64,000 bases of DNA from Kangiella taiwanensis (GTDB lineage Bacteria; Pseudomonadota; Gammaproteobacteria; Enterobacterales; Kangiellaceae): NCBI RefSeq assembly GCF_020005165.1, contig NZ_JAHCLT010000003.1, positions 124,001 to 188,000 of the forward strand, given 5' to 3'. Position numbers and translations under genes: made by a program. This document shows positions 1 to 9,703 of the stretch, in pieces. The number at the start of each line of letters is the position of its first letter. Within the stretch, counting starts at the first letter, position 1. Under the pieces are notes generated by a model, which saw nothing but the letters and a program-made list of their open reading frames with translations, did no database searches and was not told where the DNA came from.

Positions 1-510
1 TCATTACGCGAGCAGATTGCCACCGTATCGCAAAACGTCGTTCTGTTTAACAACACCATACGCCATAACATTGCTTACGGCAGGCTCGAAGATGCGACGG
101 ACGAAGAGATCATCAAAGCCGCCAAGGATGCTTATGCGTGGGAGTTTATTGAACAGCTGCCGCAACAACTTGATACGCAGGTTGGTGATAATGGACTGTT
201 ACTTTCAGGAGGTCAGCGTCAACGAATCGCTATAGCACGTGCCATGCTGAAAGATGCTCCTATTTTAATCTTAGATGAGGCGACTTCCGCTCTTGATACC
301 GAGTCCGAGCGCCATATTCAAAAAGCACTGGAAGCACTGATGGTGGGAAGAACCACAATCGTTGTTGCACACCGACTATCGACTATTGAGAGCGCTGACA
401 AAATTCTAGTAGTCAAAGAAGGGCGTATTGTTGAAGCAGGCTCACACGCTGAGTTGATGCAGCAAGAAGGCGAATATACACGTTTACAACAAATGCAGTT
501 TAGCGAGTAA
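1..510 (+). CDS. msbA: Lipid A export ATP-binding/permease MsbA, C-terminal part (5' truncated by window)
   Basis: The frame is open from base 1, so only the nucleotide-binding domain of this ABC exporter is visible. MsbA flips lipid A-core across the inner membrane. The visible part has a Q-loop segment ([10 protein letters not shown]), the ABC signature [14 protein letters not shown], Walker [13 protein letters not shown] and the H-loop VVAHRLSTI. These are the expected elements in order, ending about 60 residues after the H-loop. It sits 5 bp upstream of lpxK, the usual partner in gammaproteobacteria, and this supports MsbA over a generic ABC exporter. The transmembrane domain is outside the window. 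Confidence 0.9.
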   Translation, partial: SLREQIATVSQNVVLFNNTIRHNIAYGRLEDATDEEIIKAAKDAYAWEFIEQLPQQLDTQVGDNGLLLSGGQRQRIAIARAMLKDAPILILDEATSALDTESERHIQKALEALMVGRTTIVVAHRLSTIESADKILVVKEGRIVEAGSHAELMQQEGEYTRLQQMQFSE

Positions 511-515
511 CTGGC

Positions 516-1472
516 GTGGCTATTTCAAAAAGCCAATCCTTTTTTGAGCAGCTGTGGTATCGACCATCACCTTTGTGGCTGTGGTTGTTTTTTCCTTTGC
601 AGCTGTTGCTTCGAGGCGTTGTATTTATTCGCCAAATCTTCTATCGGTTTGGCATCTTTAAGTCTACCCAATTATCCAAGCCTGTTGTCGTGATTGGCAA
701 TATTAATGTTGGTGGTACAGGCAAAACTCCGTTGTCTATTTATATTCTGCAGTGGCTACAATCAGAAGGTTATCAGCCTGGTCTTGTCACTCGCGGTTAT
801 GGTGGAACTGCTGAAAATCACCCTTTGGTGCTTGATGACGATACGTCGCCTGAAATATGTGGTGATGAACCTTATCTGATTTTTCATAAAACCAACGCCC
901 CAATTGTTGTCGATCCTAACCGAGCTCGGGGTGGTCAAAAGCTGATTGAGTTAGGTTGCGACATCGTTATTTGTGATGATGGTTTGCAACATTACGCTCT
1001 AAAACGTGACCTAGAAGTTGCGGTTGTTGATAGTAAACGAGGACTTGGTAATGGCTGGCTTATGCCGATGGGGCCACTCAGAGAGCCGCCCTCACGGCTG
1101 AAGACTGTGGACATGATTATACGTAATGGTGAATCCATGACCCTTAAACCGCTGCCAATTGAAGGTGTAGGGCATAATACAACGATGTCTGCCTCTGTGG
1201 TTGATGCGGTGGCAGCCATTGGTCATCCACAGCGTTTTTTTGATACGCTTAAAAGTGTGGGCTTGGAGGTTATTCCTCACAGTTTTCCGGATCACCATCA
1301 ATACAGCGCAGAGGATTTTACAGGTATGACAGGACCAATCGTCATGACCGAGAAAGATGCGGTAAAATGCCATCATATCGCAGATAGTCGAATGTATTAT
1401 TTGCCCGTAGAAACAGAGTTATCCAACGAAGCTGCTGACGAATTGCAGCGCCGGCTATTAGAATTACTGTAA
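516..1472 (+). CDS. lpxK: Tetraacyldisaccharide 4'-kinase LpxK
   Basis: LpxK phosphorylates the 4' position of tetraacyldisaccharide-1-phosphate to make lipid IVA, on the cytoplasmic face of the inner membrane. The 318-residue protein has the family's N-terminal membrane-associated helix (about residues 18-40) and the P-loop [11 protein letters not shown] near residue 65. A conserved CDDGLQHY segment lies near residue 155. The length is normal for LpxK. The start is GTG at 516, five bases after the msbA stop, which implies translational coupling. Followed by ycaR and kdsB, it forms the classic lipid A/Kdo operon. Confidence 0.95.
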   Translation: MAISKSQSFFEQLWYRPSPLWLWLFFPLQLLLRGVVFIRQIFYRFGIFKSTQLSKPVVVIGNINVGGTGKTPLSIYILQWLQSEGYQPGLVTRGYGGTAENHPLVLDDDTSPEICGDEPYLIFHKTNAPIVVDPNRARGGQKLIELGCDIVICDDGLQHYALKRDLEVAVVDSKRGLGNGWLMPMGPLREPPSRLKTVDMIIRNGESMTLKPLPIEGVGHNTTMSASVVDAVAAIGHPQRFFDTLKSVGLEVIPHSFPDHHQYSAEDFTGMTGPIVMTEKDAVKCHHIADSRMYYLPVETELSNEAADELQRRLLELL

Positions 1473-1494
1473 GAAACACGACAGAGTACTGCTT

Positions 1495-1674
1495 ATGGAC
1501 CATAAATTAATTGATGTTTTAGTTTGCCCATTATGTAAGGGTGAGCTGCAATACAAGAAAGATGCTAAAGAACTGATATGTCGTTTCGATAAGTTGGCCT
1601 ATCCAATCCGTGACGATATTCCTGTAATGCTAGAAGAGCAAGCACGTAAAGTCTCCTCTGAGGAGCTCGATTAA
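1495..1674 (+). CDS. ycaR: Trm112/YcaR family small protein
   Basis: A 59-residue protein starting at ATG 1495 ([16 protein letters not shown]) and ending EELD. It carries the CPLCKG zinc-knuckle-like motif and the [11 protein letters not shown] segment typical of YcaR/Trm112-like proteins. Its stop codon shares one base with the kdsB start (TAATG). In E. coli the same gene lies between lpxK and kdsB. The biochemical role in bacteria is not firmly settled; eukaryotic Trm112 is a methyltransferase activator. The call rests on motif, size and position. Confidence 0.9.
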   Translation: MDHKLIDVLVCPLCKGELQYKKDAKELICRFDKLAYPIRDDIPVMLEEQARKVSSEELD

Positions 1675-2453
1675 TGGCTGTTGCTGGAGAGCATTCGTTC
1701 TACGTTGTGATTCCTGCTCGTTACGCTTCGACACGCCTACCGGGCAAACCGCTATCGTTGATTGGTGATAAACCAATGATCCAGCATGTTTATGAGCGTG
1801 CCATGCTGTCTGGTGCCAAAAAGGTCATCGTAGCAACAGATGATACTCGGATTGAAGCGGCAGTCAAAGAGTTTGGCGGTGACGTTTGTATGACTCGTGA
1901 CGATCATGTTTCTGGCAGCGACAGACTGGCTGAGGTTTGTCAGCAGTTATCTTTCGTTGATAACGACATTGTCGTTAATGTTCAGGGTGATGAGCCTTTT
2001 ATTTCCCCAGAAAATATCTCTCAAGTGGCGGCAAATCTCGCAGAACACAACGACTGTGTCATGTCGACGCTGAGCACTCCAATTATAGATAATGATGAGA
2101 TCTTTAATTCAAATGTCGTAAAAGTGGTGTCTTCCGTCTCAGGAAAGGCTTTGTATTTTTCAAGAGCTCCTATTCCATGGCAGCGGGGTAGCTTTGAAGA
2201 GCAAAAGGTAGGGGCCAATGATTTTTGCCAACGCCATATTGGTATTTATGCCTACCGGGCAGGCTTTTTAGCCATGTATGTCCAGATGCCACCAGCAGAG
2301 ATTGAGAAGCTAGAATCACTGGAACAGCTTCGCGTTCTTGCAAACGGCCATCAGATTCATGTTGAAGCCGCACAAGAAGTCCCTGGTCTAGGAGTCGATA
2401 CAGAGGAAGATTTAAAGGCGGCTAATCTCTATTACCGCCAACACCAGCTCTAA
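1674..2453 (+). CDS. kdsB: 3-deoxy-manno-octulosonate cytidylyltransferase (CMP-Kdo synthetase)
   Basis: KdsB activates Kdo with CTP to give CMP-Kdo for addition to lipid IVA. The 259-residue protein shows the nucleotidyltransferase N-terminus VVIPARYASTRLPGKPL, the acidic metal site VNVQGDEPFI near residue 105, and the segment YFSRAPIPWQR near residue 165. A C-terminal LESLEQLRVL segment is also typical. Length is normal. It overlaps ycaR by one base and belongs to the msbA-lpxK-ycaR-kdsB operon, so activation of Kdo is genetically coupled to lipid A synthesis and export. Confidence 0.96.
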   Translation: MAVAGEHSFYVVIPARYASTRLPGKPLSLIGDKPMIQHVYERAMLSGAKKVIVATDDTRIEAAVKEFGGDVCMTRDDHVSGSDRLAEVCQQLSFVDNDIVVNVQGDEPFISPENISQVAANLAEHNDCVMSTLSTPIIDNDEIFNSNVVKVVSSVSGKALYFSRAPIPWQRGSFEEQKVGANDFCQRHIGIYAYRAGFLAMYVQMPPAEIEKLESLEQLRVLANGHQIHVEAAQEVPGLGVDTEEDLKAANLYYRQHQL

Positions 2454-2474
2454 ATAGAATCAAGGTGAGGCTTT

Positions 2475-2966
2475 ATGACTCGTTTTTCAGTTTTGTTTGT
2501 GTGTTTAGGCAATATTTGTCGCTCGCCAACCGCAGAAGGTGTTTTTCAGCACAAAGTGGAGCAGGCCGGACTGTCTGATCAAATACGAGTCGACTCAGCT
2601 GGTACCAGCGCATTTCATGTCGGTGAAGCGCCAGATAAGCGTTCACAACAAGAAGCAAAGAAGTTTGGCTACGACTTGTCTTACATACGATCGCGCAAAG
2701 CTGAAGCAAAGGATTTTGTTGATTTCGACCTGGTGATTGCCATGGATTTAGAAAATTACCACAATCTATCACTATTAAAAACAACAGGTTACGACGATAA
2801 ATTAAAGCTTTTTATTCGTGATTATGCCCCTGAACTTGATATTGAAGAAGTGCCAGATCCTTACTATGGTGGCGCTGAAGGCTTCACTAAAGTCCTTAAA
2901 ATGATTGAAATTGCAAGCGACAATTTACTGAAAGAAATTCAAGGTAAGCTCAATGAAGCCAAATGA
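2475..2966 (+). CDS. Low-molecular-weight protein-tyrosine phosphatase
   Basis: A 163-residue cytoplasmic phosphatase of the LMW-PTP family, which removes phosphate from tyrosine residues. The catalytic P-loop CLGNICRS (C-x5-R-S) is at residues 10-17, and the general-acid aspartate motif DPYYGG is near residue 137. It begins 21 bp after kdsB and overlaps the next gene by 14 bp, so it is probably in the same transcript. In some bacteria such enzymes act on exopolysaccharide tyrosine kinases, but no kinase of that type is nearby. The substrate is unknown. Confidence 0.92.
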   Translation: MTRFSVLFVCLGNICRSPTAEGVFQHKVEQAGLSDQIRVDSAGTSAFHVGEAPDKRSQQEAKKFGYDLSYIRSRKAEAKDFVDFDLVIAMDLENYHNLSLLKTTGYDDKLKLFIRDYAPELDIEEVPDPYYGGAEGFTKVLKMIEIASDNLLKEIQGKLNEAK

Positions 2967-3492
2967 CGTACTTGATTTTTGGTTTGGTGAAATCCAGCCG
3001 AAAGACTGGTGGATTAAGAGCGATGCATTCGACCGCACGATTCAGTCTAGATTTGGCGACTACCATGCTGCAGCGGCTTTAGGAGAGCTGTATCAATGGC
3101 GAAATACTGCCAAAGGTTATCTCGCTGAGATTATTATTCTCGATCAGTTTTCGCGTAATATATTCAGAAACACTGCAGAGGCCTTTGCCTATGATGCTCA
3201 GGCTCTGACGTTAGCTCAACTGGCAGTGCAACATGAGCATGACCGCGAACTGTCTCTTTCTGAACGTCAGTTTTTGTACATGCCTTATATGCACAGCGAG
3301 TCGAAACTGATCCACCAACAGGCAGTTCCTTTATTTAAGTCCCTTGGCGCGGATAAAGGATATGACTTTGAGCTAAAACATAAAGAGATTATCGATCGCT
3401 TTGGACGATACCCACATCGAAATGAGGTGCTAGGTCGCCAATCCACAGAAGAAGAGCTAGAGTTTTTGAAACAACCGGGCTCTTCTTTCTAA
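2953..3492 (+). CDS. DUF924 family protein
   Basis: A 179-residue soluble protein with the DUF924 hallmarks: DVLDFWFGE at the N-terminus, an IIILDQFSRNIFR segment near residue 60, FLYMPYMHSE near residue 110, and the final FGRYPHRNEVLGR motif. The family is all-helical and TPR-like; its function is not established. It overlaps the phosphatase gene by 14 bp, which suggests translational coupling. No signal peptide is visible. Confidence 0.85.
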   Translation: MKPNDVLDFWFGEIQPKDWWIKSDAFDRTIQSRFGDYHAAAALGELYQWRNTAKGYLAEIIILDQFSRNIFRNTAEAFAYDAQALTLAQLAVQHEHDRELSLSERQFLYMPYMHSESKLIHQQAVPLFKSLGADKGYDFELKHKEIIDRFGRYPHRNEVLGRQSTEEELEFLKQPGSSF

Positions 3493-3554
3493 ACCTGACG
3501 TTATAAAGTAAAGATAAACACCCAGCAACATAGCATTGTCGGACGATATTTTAG

Positions 3555-3560
3555 TATAAT
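3555..3560 (+). promoter_or_regulatory. Candidate -10 box for argS
   Basis: A perfect TATAAT hexamer lies 50 bp upstream of the preferred argS ATG (3610), in an AT-rich stretch after the DUF924 stop. No good -35 is seen at the ideal spacing: TTGTCG at 3536 is only 13 bp away. The hexamer falls inside the extended reading frame that opens upstream at 3559, which argues against that longer start. Confidence 0.45.
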
Positions 3561-3609
3561 GCCGGCAGTTTTTACGATGACTCATTCCATTAACTTAAGA
3601 CTTATTAGC

Positions 3610-5376
3610 ATGTTAACCACCATTGAACACGATTTAAGCCAATTATTTGGTCAAGCATTTGAAGCAAACGACTTATCTTTCGATTTTGGCAACACGGTCC
3701 GCTGTAACCGACCAGAGTTAGGTGACTTTCAGTGCAATGGTGCTATGGCTGCAGCAAAGCAGGGCGCAGGGAACCCTTTCGTTACTGCCGAGAAGGTGGT
3801 TGCAAACCTTGCTGATAATGACATCATCAAGAATGTCGAAGTCGTTCGTCCTGGTTTTATTAATATTTTTATTAACGAGAACTACCTTGCGAACAAGCTT
3901 GCAGCAGTTTCGAGTGATACGTCTTTTGGTACGGCTGAAGATCTGTCTGAGACAAAAGTCATGATCGACTTTGGTGGCCCAAATGTCGCCAAGTCTATGC
4001 ATGTCGGGCATCTGAGAACCGCGATTATTGGCGACTCACTACAACGTATCTTCCGCTTCAAAGGTTATACCGTTGTTTCCGATGCCCATTTAGGTGATTG
4101 GGGAACGCAAATGGGGATGTTGATCGAGGGTCTTAAGAAGCGTCAGCCAGACCTGCCTTATTTTGATAAAGACTATACAGGGCCTTATTCAGAAGAGTCT
4201 CCTGTGACGATTCAAGATCTTGAAACCATTTATCCAGAAGAGTCAGGGCTCTGTAAATCAGACGATGAAGCTGCGGAAAAAGCTCGTCAGGCCACCTTAG
4301 AGTTACAGAATGGTCGCGAAGGCTATCGAGCGCTATGGCAACACTTTGTGTCGGTATCCATTGCTACATTGAAGCGTGATTACGGTGAGCTTGGTGTAAC
4401 GTTTGATTTGTGGAAAGGGGAGAGCGACGCCGACCCATTTATTCCAGCAATTCTTAAAGAGTTAGAAGATAAAAATATCTCGATTAAGGACCAGGGTGCC
4501 TTGATTGTTCCTATCGTTGATGATGAGGGCGAGAAGGTAATGCCACCATTGATTTTGCGTAAATCAGATGGTGCAGTGATGTATGGTACGACAGATTTGG
4601 CCACGCTGTACGAGCGTGTGTACGAAGACAAAGCTGATATTGTTTTGTATGTGGTTGATGGTCGTCAACAGCAACACTTTAAACAAGTATTCGCAGCTGC
4701 TGATCTCATGGGTATGAACAAGACGACAACATACGAACATACCTACTTCGGTACGGTGAACGGCAAAGATGGCAAGCCGTTTAAGACTCGTACTGGTGGC
4801 GTGATGAAGCTTCATGACTTGATCCTGATGGCGAAGGAAGAGGCTCGCAAGAAATTAGCGGAGTCAAATTTTGGTGTCGACTTTGATGATGCTGAAAAAG
4901 AAGAAATCGCGCATAAAGTCGCGATTGCGACATTAAAATTTGCCGATCTTCGCAACTTCCGTATTAAAGATTACATCTTCGACTTAGAGAAATTTAGTGA
5001 GTTTGAAGGCAAAACAGGTCCTTACTTACTGATGCAAGTCGCTCGAATTAAATCTATATTACGCAAAGCAAAAGACATTAACGCTGAGCCTGGTGAGTTA
5101 CAGGCAACATCCGACAACGAGCGTGCTTTGACGTTTAAGCTACTTGAATTCAATGCTGCGATGGATAAAACCATCGACAAACGTGCGCCACACTTCTTGT
5201 GTGAACACCTCTACAACTTAGCGCAAGAGTTCAGTTCATTTTATCAAAAACAACATATCCTGAAAGAAGCCGATCAAGACAAGCGTGCGAGCTTATTGAA
5301 ATTATCAGCGGTATGTCTTAATCAGCTGGAAATGGGCCTAGAACTATTAGGCATTGAAACATTAGAACGAATGTAA
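3610..5376 (+). CDS. argS: Arginyl-tRNA synthetase
   Basis: ArgRS charges tRNA-Arg. It is a class I enzyme. The N-terminal tRNA-recognition domain includes the VEVVRPGFINIF segment, and the HIGH-type motif appears as HVGH in PNVAKSMHVGHLRTAIIGD. The KTRTGGVMKL segment stands where KMSKS lies in other class I enzymes; ArgRS often lacks the canonical form. The C-terminal helical anticodon-binding domain ends in LGIETLERM. I chose ATG 3610 (MLTTIEHDLSQ, 588 residues) over an upstream in-frame start at 3559. The shorter form matches family length, and the extension overlaps a likely promoter. Confidence 0.95.
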   Translation: MLTTIEHDLSQLFGQAFEANDLSFDFGNTVRCNRPELGDFQCNGAMAAAKQGAGNPFVTAEKVVANLADNDIIKNVEVVRPGFINIFINENYLANKLAAVSSDTSFGTAEDLSETKVMIDFGGPNVAKSMHVGHLRTAIIGDSLQRIFRFKGYTVVSDAHLGDWGTQMGMLIEGLKKRQPDLPYFDKDYTGPYSEESPVTIQDLETIYPEESGLCKSDDEAAEKARQATLELQNGREGYRALWQHFVSVSIATLKRDYGELGVTFDLWKGESDADPFIPAILKELEDKNISIKDQGALIVPIVDDEGEKVMPPLILRKSDGAVMYGTTDLATLYERVYEDKADIVLYVVDGRQQQHFKQVFAAADLMGMNKTTTYEHTYFGTVNGKDGKPFKTRTGGVMKLHDLILMAKEEARKKLAESNFGVDFDDAEKEEIAHKVAIATLKFADLRNFRIKDYIFDLEKFSEFEGKTGPYLLMQVARIKSILRKAKDINAEPGELQATSDNERALTFKLLEFNAAMDKTIDKRAPHFLCEHLYNLAQEFSSFYQKQHILKEADQDKRASLLKLSAVCLNQLEMGLELLGIETLERM

Positions 5377-5435
5377 TTGTTAAATATACAAATATTACCA
5401 ACTGTTCTTTTGAAAAAAGATTAAGGTTCGTTAAG

Positions 5436-5462
5436 ATGGCTCTACTATAGAGCCATTTTTTT
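5436..5462 (+). terminator. Rho-independent terminator after argS
   Basis: A perfect 9-bp stem (ATGGCTCTA / TAGAGCCAT) with a 3-base loop is followed at once by a run of seven T. It lies 60 bp after the argS stop and just before the next gene. Confidence 0.9.
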
Positions 5463-5478
5463 GGTGTAACGAAAACTT

Positions 5479-6912
5479 ATGAACAAAGAATTATTGAAAG
5501 AGCAGGCTTATATCAACGGACAATGGATTTCTGCAGATACTACGTTTGAAGTGGATAATCCTTTCGATAACGGCGTTATCGCCTCTGTAACTGACTGCAC
5601 AAAAGAGCATGCTGAGCAAGCTATTCAGGCAGCAGATACAGCCTTCAAGTCTTGGTCAAAAACCACTGCTAAAGAGCGCTCTCAACTCTTACATACTTGG
5701 CATGACCTTATTATTGAAAATGTTGAGGATTTAGCTGAGTTATTAACCATTGAACAAGGCAAGCCTCTAGAGGAAGCAAAAAATGAAATCCTGTATGGCG
5801 CTTCTTATATCAAGTGGTTTGCTGAAGAAGCGCTTCGAATTAATGGCGATATTTTGCCGTCGCCGGATGGTGATAAGCAAATACAGATTCACAAATTACC
5901 CGTGGGGGTTGTCGGCATTATTACTCCATGGAATTTTCCACAAGCAATGATTGCCCGTAAAGTGGCGCCAGCATTAGCAGCAGGGTGTACCGTTGTCATA
6001 AAACCTGCAGCAGAAACGCCCTTGTCGGCTTTGGCCATGGCTGAGCTTGCCGATCAAGCCGGTATTCCTAAAGGCGTTATTAACCTAGTGCCAACAACAT
6101 CCTCATCGGAGATAGGCCAAGTTCTAACATCGAGCTCAGTCGTTCGAAAGATATCGTTTACAGGCTCCACAGCAGTCGGCAAAAAACTGATTGCTCAGTC
6201 CGCAGAAAATGTTCAAAAAGTTACTATGGAGCTAGGTGGTAACGCTCCGTTTATTGTTTTTGACGACGCTAACATTGATGATGCCGTTGATGGCTTAATG
6301 GCAAGTAAGTTTAGAAACTCTGGGCAAACGTGTGTTTGTGCTAACCGTATTTTCGTGCATGAGACTTTGTATGAAGAGTTCATAAAGCGCTTAGGCAAGA
6401 AAGTATCGGCTCTAGAGCTCGGTAATGGGTTAACTGATTCTGTGCAGATTACGGCCCTCATCAATCAACAAGGCATTGATAAAGTCCTACGACTGATCAA
6501 TCAGGCTACTGAGTCTGGTGCTGAAATCTTAGTTGGCGGGAGTGTCAGTAAAGAGTTTAAGAATATTATTCAACCGACTGTTCTCTCGAAAGTGAATAAA
6601 GATATGGATATTGCTTGTGAAGAAATCTTTGGTCCAGTTGTGGCTCTGATTCCATTCAGTGAAGACGATGAAGTAATTGCTGCCGCTAATAGTACCAGCG
6701 CCGGCCTTGCTTCATACGCTTATACAGAAAACCGTCATCGTATTAAGCGACTCGTTCAAGACTTAGAGTACGGCATGGTTGGAATCAATACAGGCAAGCT
6801 GTCTAACGAAATGGCACCATTTGGTGGCGTTAAAGAGTCTGGCATGGGCCGAGAAGGTTCGAAGTATGGTATTAGCGACTACTTGGACATAAAGTACGCT
6901 TGTATTAACTAA
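5479..6912 (+). CDS. gabD: Succinate-semialdehyde dehydrogenase-type aldehyde dehydrogenase
   Basis: A 477-residue NAD(P)-dependent aldehyde dehydrogenase. It has the TPWNFP cofactor motif, VIKPAAETP, the Rossmann FTGSTAVGKKL, the general base in TMELGGNAPFIVF, and the nucleophile in NSGQTCVCANR. The paired cysteines of CVCANR and the overall pattern are those of GabD, which oxidises succinate semialdehyde to succinate. The ATG at 5479 follows the argS terminator, so it needs its own promoter. It converges on a BCCT transporter, so a related substrate from quaternary-amine breakdown (such as trimethylaminobutyraldehyde) is a possible alternative; that is inference. Confidence 0.85.
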   Translation: MNKELLKEQAYINGQWISADTTFEVDNPFDNGVIASVTDCTKEHAEQAIQAADTAFKSWSKTTAKERSQLLHTWHDLIIENVEDLAELLTIEQGKPLEEAKNEILYGASYIKWFAEEALRINGDILPSPDGDKQIQIHKLPVGVVGIITPWNFPQAMIARKVAPALAAGCTVVIKPAAETPLSALAMAELADQAGIPKGVINLVPTTSSSEIGQVLTSSSVVRKISFTGSTAVGKKLIAQSAENVQKVTMELGGNAPFIVFDDANIDDAVDGLMASKFRNSGQTCVCANRIFVHETLYEEFIKRLGKKVSALELGNGLTDSVQITALINQQGIDKVLRLINQATESGAEILVGGSVSKEFKNIIQPTVLSKVNKDMDIACEEIFGPVVALIPFSEDDEVIAAANSTSAGLASYAYTENRHRIKRLVQDLEYGMVGINTGKLSNEMAPFGGVKESGMGREGSKYGISDYLDIKYACIN

Positions 6913-6936
6913 TCTTGACTGTATGTTTTAGCCAAT

Positions 6937-6964
6937 AAAAAAGCCCCTAACTAGGGGCTTTTCT
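6937..6964. terminator. Bidirectional terminator between gabD and the BCCT gene
   Basis: The inverted repeat AAGCCCC (6941-6947) / GGGGCTT (6954-6960), extendable by two bases, has A residues on the left and T residues on the right. It can end transcripts arriving from both of the convergent genes. Confidence 0.85.
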
Positions 6965-6979
6965 GTTTTGTTAACCGAC

Positions 6980-8590
6980 CTATTTTTTATAGTTAAGTTT
7001 ATAAGCTGATCGTAAGCCCATAAATAAGCTGACACACATCAGTAATAGGACGATAGTGAAGGGCAGTCCCACTGTGACAGCTGCAGCTTGCAAGGCTCCC
7101 AAAGCTGCTGCACCGCCACCATATAGTAATACTGCGGCAATCACACCTTCCATTGTGGCCCAGAACACTCGCTGTGTTACTGGTGCGTCTAATTTACCGC
7201 CAGCAGTAATGCTATCGATAACCAAAGAACCAGAGTCAGATGAGGTGATGAAGAACACTAACACCAGAATAATGGCGATTGTTGAGGTAATGGTTGTTAG
7301 CGGCAGATTCTCGAGCATCTGAAATAGAGCTAGAGAGCTTTCACCAATACCATCTGCCAGCTTGCCGACTTCGTTTTTGACTTGCTCAATACCCGAGCGG
7401 CCAAAGACGGTCATCCAAACCGCGGTTAGCAGAGTAGGGATGATTAGTACCGCTGATACAAACTGTCTTACGGTTCGGCCTTTTGAAACACGAGCAATAA
7501 ACATACCAACGAATGGTGACCATGAAATCCACCAAGCCCAATAGAAGATGGTCCAGCCTTTATAAAAGCCCTGATCTTCACGACCAATCCAATTACTCAG
7601 AGGAATGACATTTTCAGCGTAGCTGACCAGTGTTTTACCAACGCCACCTAGCAACATGACGGTAGAGCCCGCTACAAAGACAAATATCATAAGGATTGCA
7701 GCGAGTGACATATTGATATTACTTAAGACTTTAACGCCGCCATCTAAACCTCTGACAACTGAGAAGATCGCGATTACGGTCACCCCGAAAATAATCGCGA
7801 GTTGAGTCGTGATGGTGTTAGGAATGCCTTCATATAAAAAGTGAAGGCCGCCTGCTGCTTGGCTAGCACCAAACCCTAACGATGTTGCTAAGCCGAAAAT
7901 TGTAGCTAAAACGGCTACCGTATCGATCACATTACCTGTCGCTCCCCAAACGCGATCACCAAAAATAGGGTAGAAGGTGGAACGAATGGTTAGGGGTAAG
8001 TTACAGTTGTAAGCGAAAAATGCTAAGGATAACCCGACAACTGCGTAGATACCCCATGGGTGTAAACCCCAGTGAAACATCGTGGCGCCCATGGCTGCTT
8101 CTTCTGATTCAGGAGCGCCAGGCGGTACATTGAATGGTGTTGCGCCATCGCTTGTAAAGTAACCCACGGGTTCTGCGACACTGAAAAACATCAACCCAAT
8201 GCCCATGCCAGCAGCAAATAGCATTGCAAACCATGAGAGTAATGAAAACTCTGGCTTAGCTTGCTTACCTCCTATACGGACACGCCCCAAAGGTGACAGC
8301 AAGAGGAACAAACAAAAGAGGACAAATATATTCCCCGCAATCATAAATAACCAATCAAAATTATTGATTGACCAGCCTTTTGCTGCTTCATAATAATCAC
8401 TTGATTGCTGAGGAAAGAGAAGGGTGAGGATGACGAAAAGAACAACGAAAAATGCGGACGCAAAGAAAACAGGGTTGTGTAAGTCCATACCTAGGACTTC
8501 GACATTATTCTCCCCAACAGTATGGTCTGCATCGTATTTTTCGTGTAATGGGTTGCTTTTTGAATTGTGCTCTTGAACAGAGTCACTCAT
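6980..8590 (-). CDS. BCCT family betaine/carnitine/choline transporter
   Basis: A 536-residue inner-membrane transporter with about 12 membrane segments. The BCCT signature region YWAWWISWSPFVGMFIARVSKGRT is present near residue 350, including the tryptophan-rich box that binds quaternary amines. A glycine-rich AAGMGIGLMFFSVAEP segment, typical of the first repeat, lies near residue 130. A good ribosome site (AGGGGGA) precedes the ATG. It starts 9 bp after the upstream porin-like gene, so the two are probably co-transcribed. The likely role is uptake of glycine betaine, choline or carnitine for osmoprotection or nutrition; the exact substrate cannot be read. Confidence 0.92.
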   Translation of the reverse strand: MSDSVQEHNSKSNPLHEKYDADHTVGENNVEVLGMDLHNPVFFASAFFVVLFVILTLLFPQQSSDYYEAAKGWSINNFDWLFMIAGNIFVLFCLFLLLSPLGRVRIGGKQAKPEFSLLSWFAMLFAAGMGIGLMFFSVAEPVGYFTSDGATPFNVPPGAPESEEAAMGATMFHWGLHPWGIYAVVGLSLAFFAYNCNLPLTIRSTFYPIFGDRVWGATGNVIDTVAVLATIFGLATSLGFGASQAAGGLHFLYEGIPNTITTQLAIIFGVTVIAIFSVVRGLDGGVKVLSNINMSLAAILMIFVFVAGSTVMLLGGVGKTLVSYAENVIPLSNWIGREDQGFYKGWTIFYWAWWISWSPFVGMFIARVSKGRTVRQFVSAVLIIPTLLTAVWMTVFGRSGIEQVKNEVGKLADGIGESSLALFQMLENLPLTTITSTIAIILVLVFFITSSDSGSLVIDSITAGGKLDAPVTQRVFWATMEGVIAAVLLYGGGAAALGALQAAAVTVGLPFTIVLLLMCVSLFMGLRSAYKLNYKK

Positions 8591-8599
8591 GAATCCCCC

Positions 8600-9703
8600 T
8601 TAGAAATAGTAACCAATATTAATGTTTAAACGTGAACGCCATTTTTCTGGGCCTTCATATATACCAATGCCTGGGCCGCCAGCGAACCACATATTCTTAC
8701 CCGCGATCCAATCTACATAGGTATACAATCCGTCTTTTATTAGAGTACAGCCCGTAACGTTTTGAATCGAATCTGTTAGGCCAGGTTTGTTTTGTGTCGC
8801 GGTATAAGTAAAGTCGTTATAACAAACCACTTTATCCAAAAAGTCATTGCCGACTTCAAAAGTTTTGGCGAGATTAAAGCTAGTGACATTGGCTTCAGCC
8901 GCAATCTCAAAAGGGAAGTCGAATGCTGACATAGCAATTCGATTGTTTTGCGTTTGAAGTTCTGGCGCAGCCTCAAAGTCGTAGTAAATATGCTGAAGCT
9001 GTAGATTCCAGCTATCGAAATTACCATCAAAGTGAACCGCAGCGGCGACATGGTCACCTTTTTTACCGGTAGTACGGTTACGGAACTTGCCCGCCTGAAC
9101 GGAAGCTCCTATAACATGATCCCCCCATTGATATTGCGCACGAAAATTACCATGCCCATCTTCTTTATTGTCGCTGCCATCGATACTGGCAACATCGAAA
9201 GAGTAGCGTCCATATCGAGCAGAGTCATCGTATTCGCTATTAAAGAAATAGGCCGTATCGAATGTCCAGTCACCGGTTGTTTTAGTCCACTTAGCGCCGG
9301 TATCATAGTCATCTTCAAAACCTAAATAGTAGGTTCCACCAAACCAAAAACCATGAGATGCGTAAGGGCTAATACCAAAAGGAACTTGTGATACACCCAC
9401 AGCTAAGCGATTAGATTCATCGAAATTGTAGCCAACTTCAGCGTGATGAACTGCATTAAAGGTTTGATAAAAGCGGAACTGAGAATCGACGAACCATTTA
9501 CCTTTAGTGATATCAACGTCAACAGCAAACAGCTCAAAATCAAAAGCACCATCGCTGTCATCATCATAATCTTTCCAACCGTAGTTAAGACGAACAGCTC
9601 CGCCTAATTCAACATTGGTTTCGTCACTAAAAGCAACTGTCTTTGTAGGGATAAATAAAACACCAGATAACATAAGAGTTACAGCTGTAACTTTAGAAAA
9701 CAT
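8600..9703 (-). CDS. Porin-like outer-membrane beta-barrel protein
   Basis: A 367-residue protein with a signal peptide (MFSKVTAVTLMLSGVLF, then a cut near residue 24). The rest is rich in alternating aromatic and polar residues (for example GGAVRLNYGW, FVDSQFRFYQTF, YYLGFEDDYDTGAKW), and it ends in NINIGYYF. The terminal aromatic residue is the usual barrel-insertion signal. It lies directly upstream of the BCCT transporter and may provide outer-membrane passage for the same solute. The start ATG has a GAGGA site. The adjoining transposon end is 154 bp upstream, so part of the native promoter region may have been displaced. Confidence 0.8.
   Translation of the reverse strand: MFSKVTAVTLMLSGVLFIPTKTVAFSDETNVELGGAVRLNYGWKDYDDDSDGAFDFELFAVDVDITKGKWFVDSQFRFYQTFNAVHHAEVGYNFDESNRLAVGVSQVPFGISPYASHGFWFGGTYYLGFEDDYDTGAKWTKTTGDWTFDTAYFFNSEYDDSARYGRYSFDVASIDGSDNKEDGHGNFRAQYQWGDHVIGASVQAGKFRNRTTGKKGDHVAAAVHFDGNFDSWNLQLQHIYYDFEAAPELQTQNNRIAMSAFDFPFEIAAEANVTSFNLAKTFEVGNDFLDKVVCYNDFTYTATQNKPGLTDSIQNVTGCTLIKDGLYTYVDWIAGKNMWFAGGPGIGIYEGPEKWRSRLNINIGYYF

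Noticed and set aside
3559-3609. Upstream start for argS
   Set aside because: It overlaps a TATAAT box and adds residues unlike the ArgRS N-terminus.
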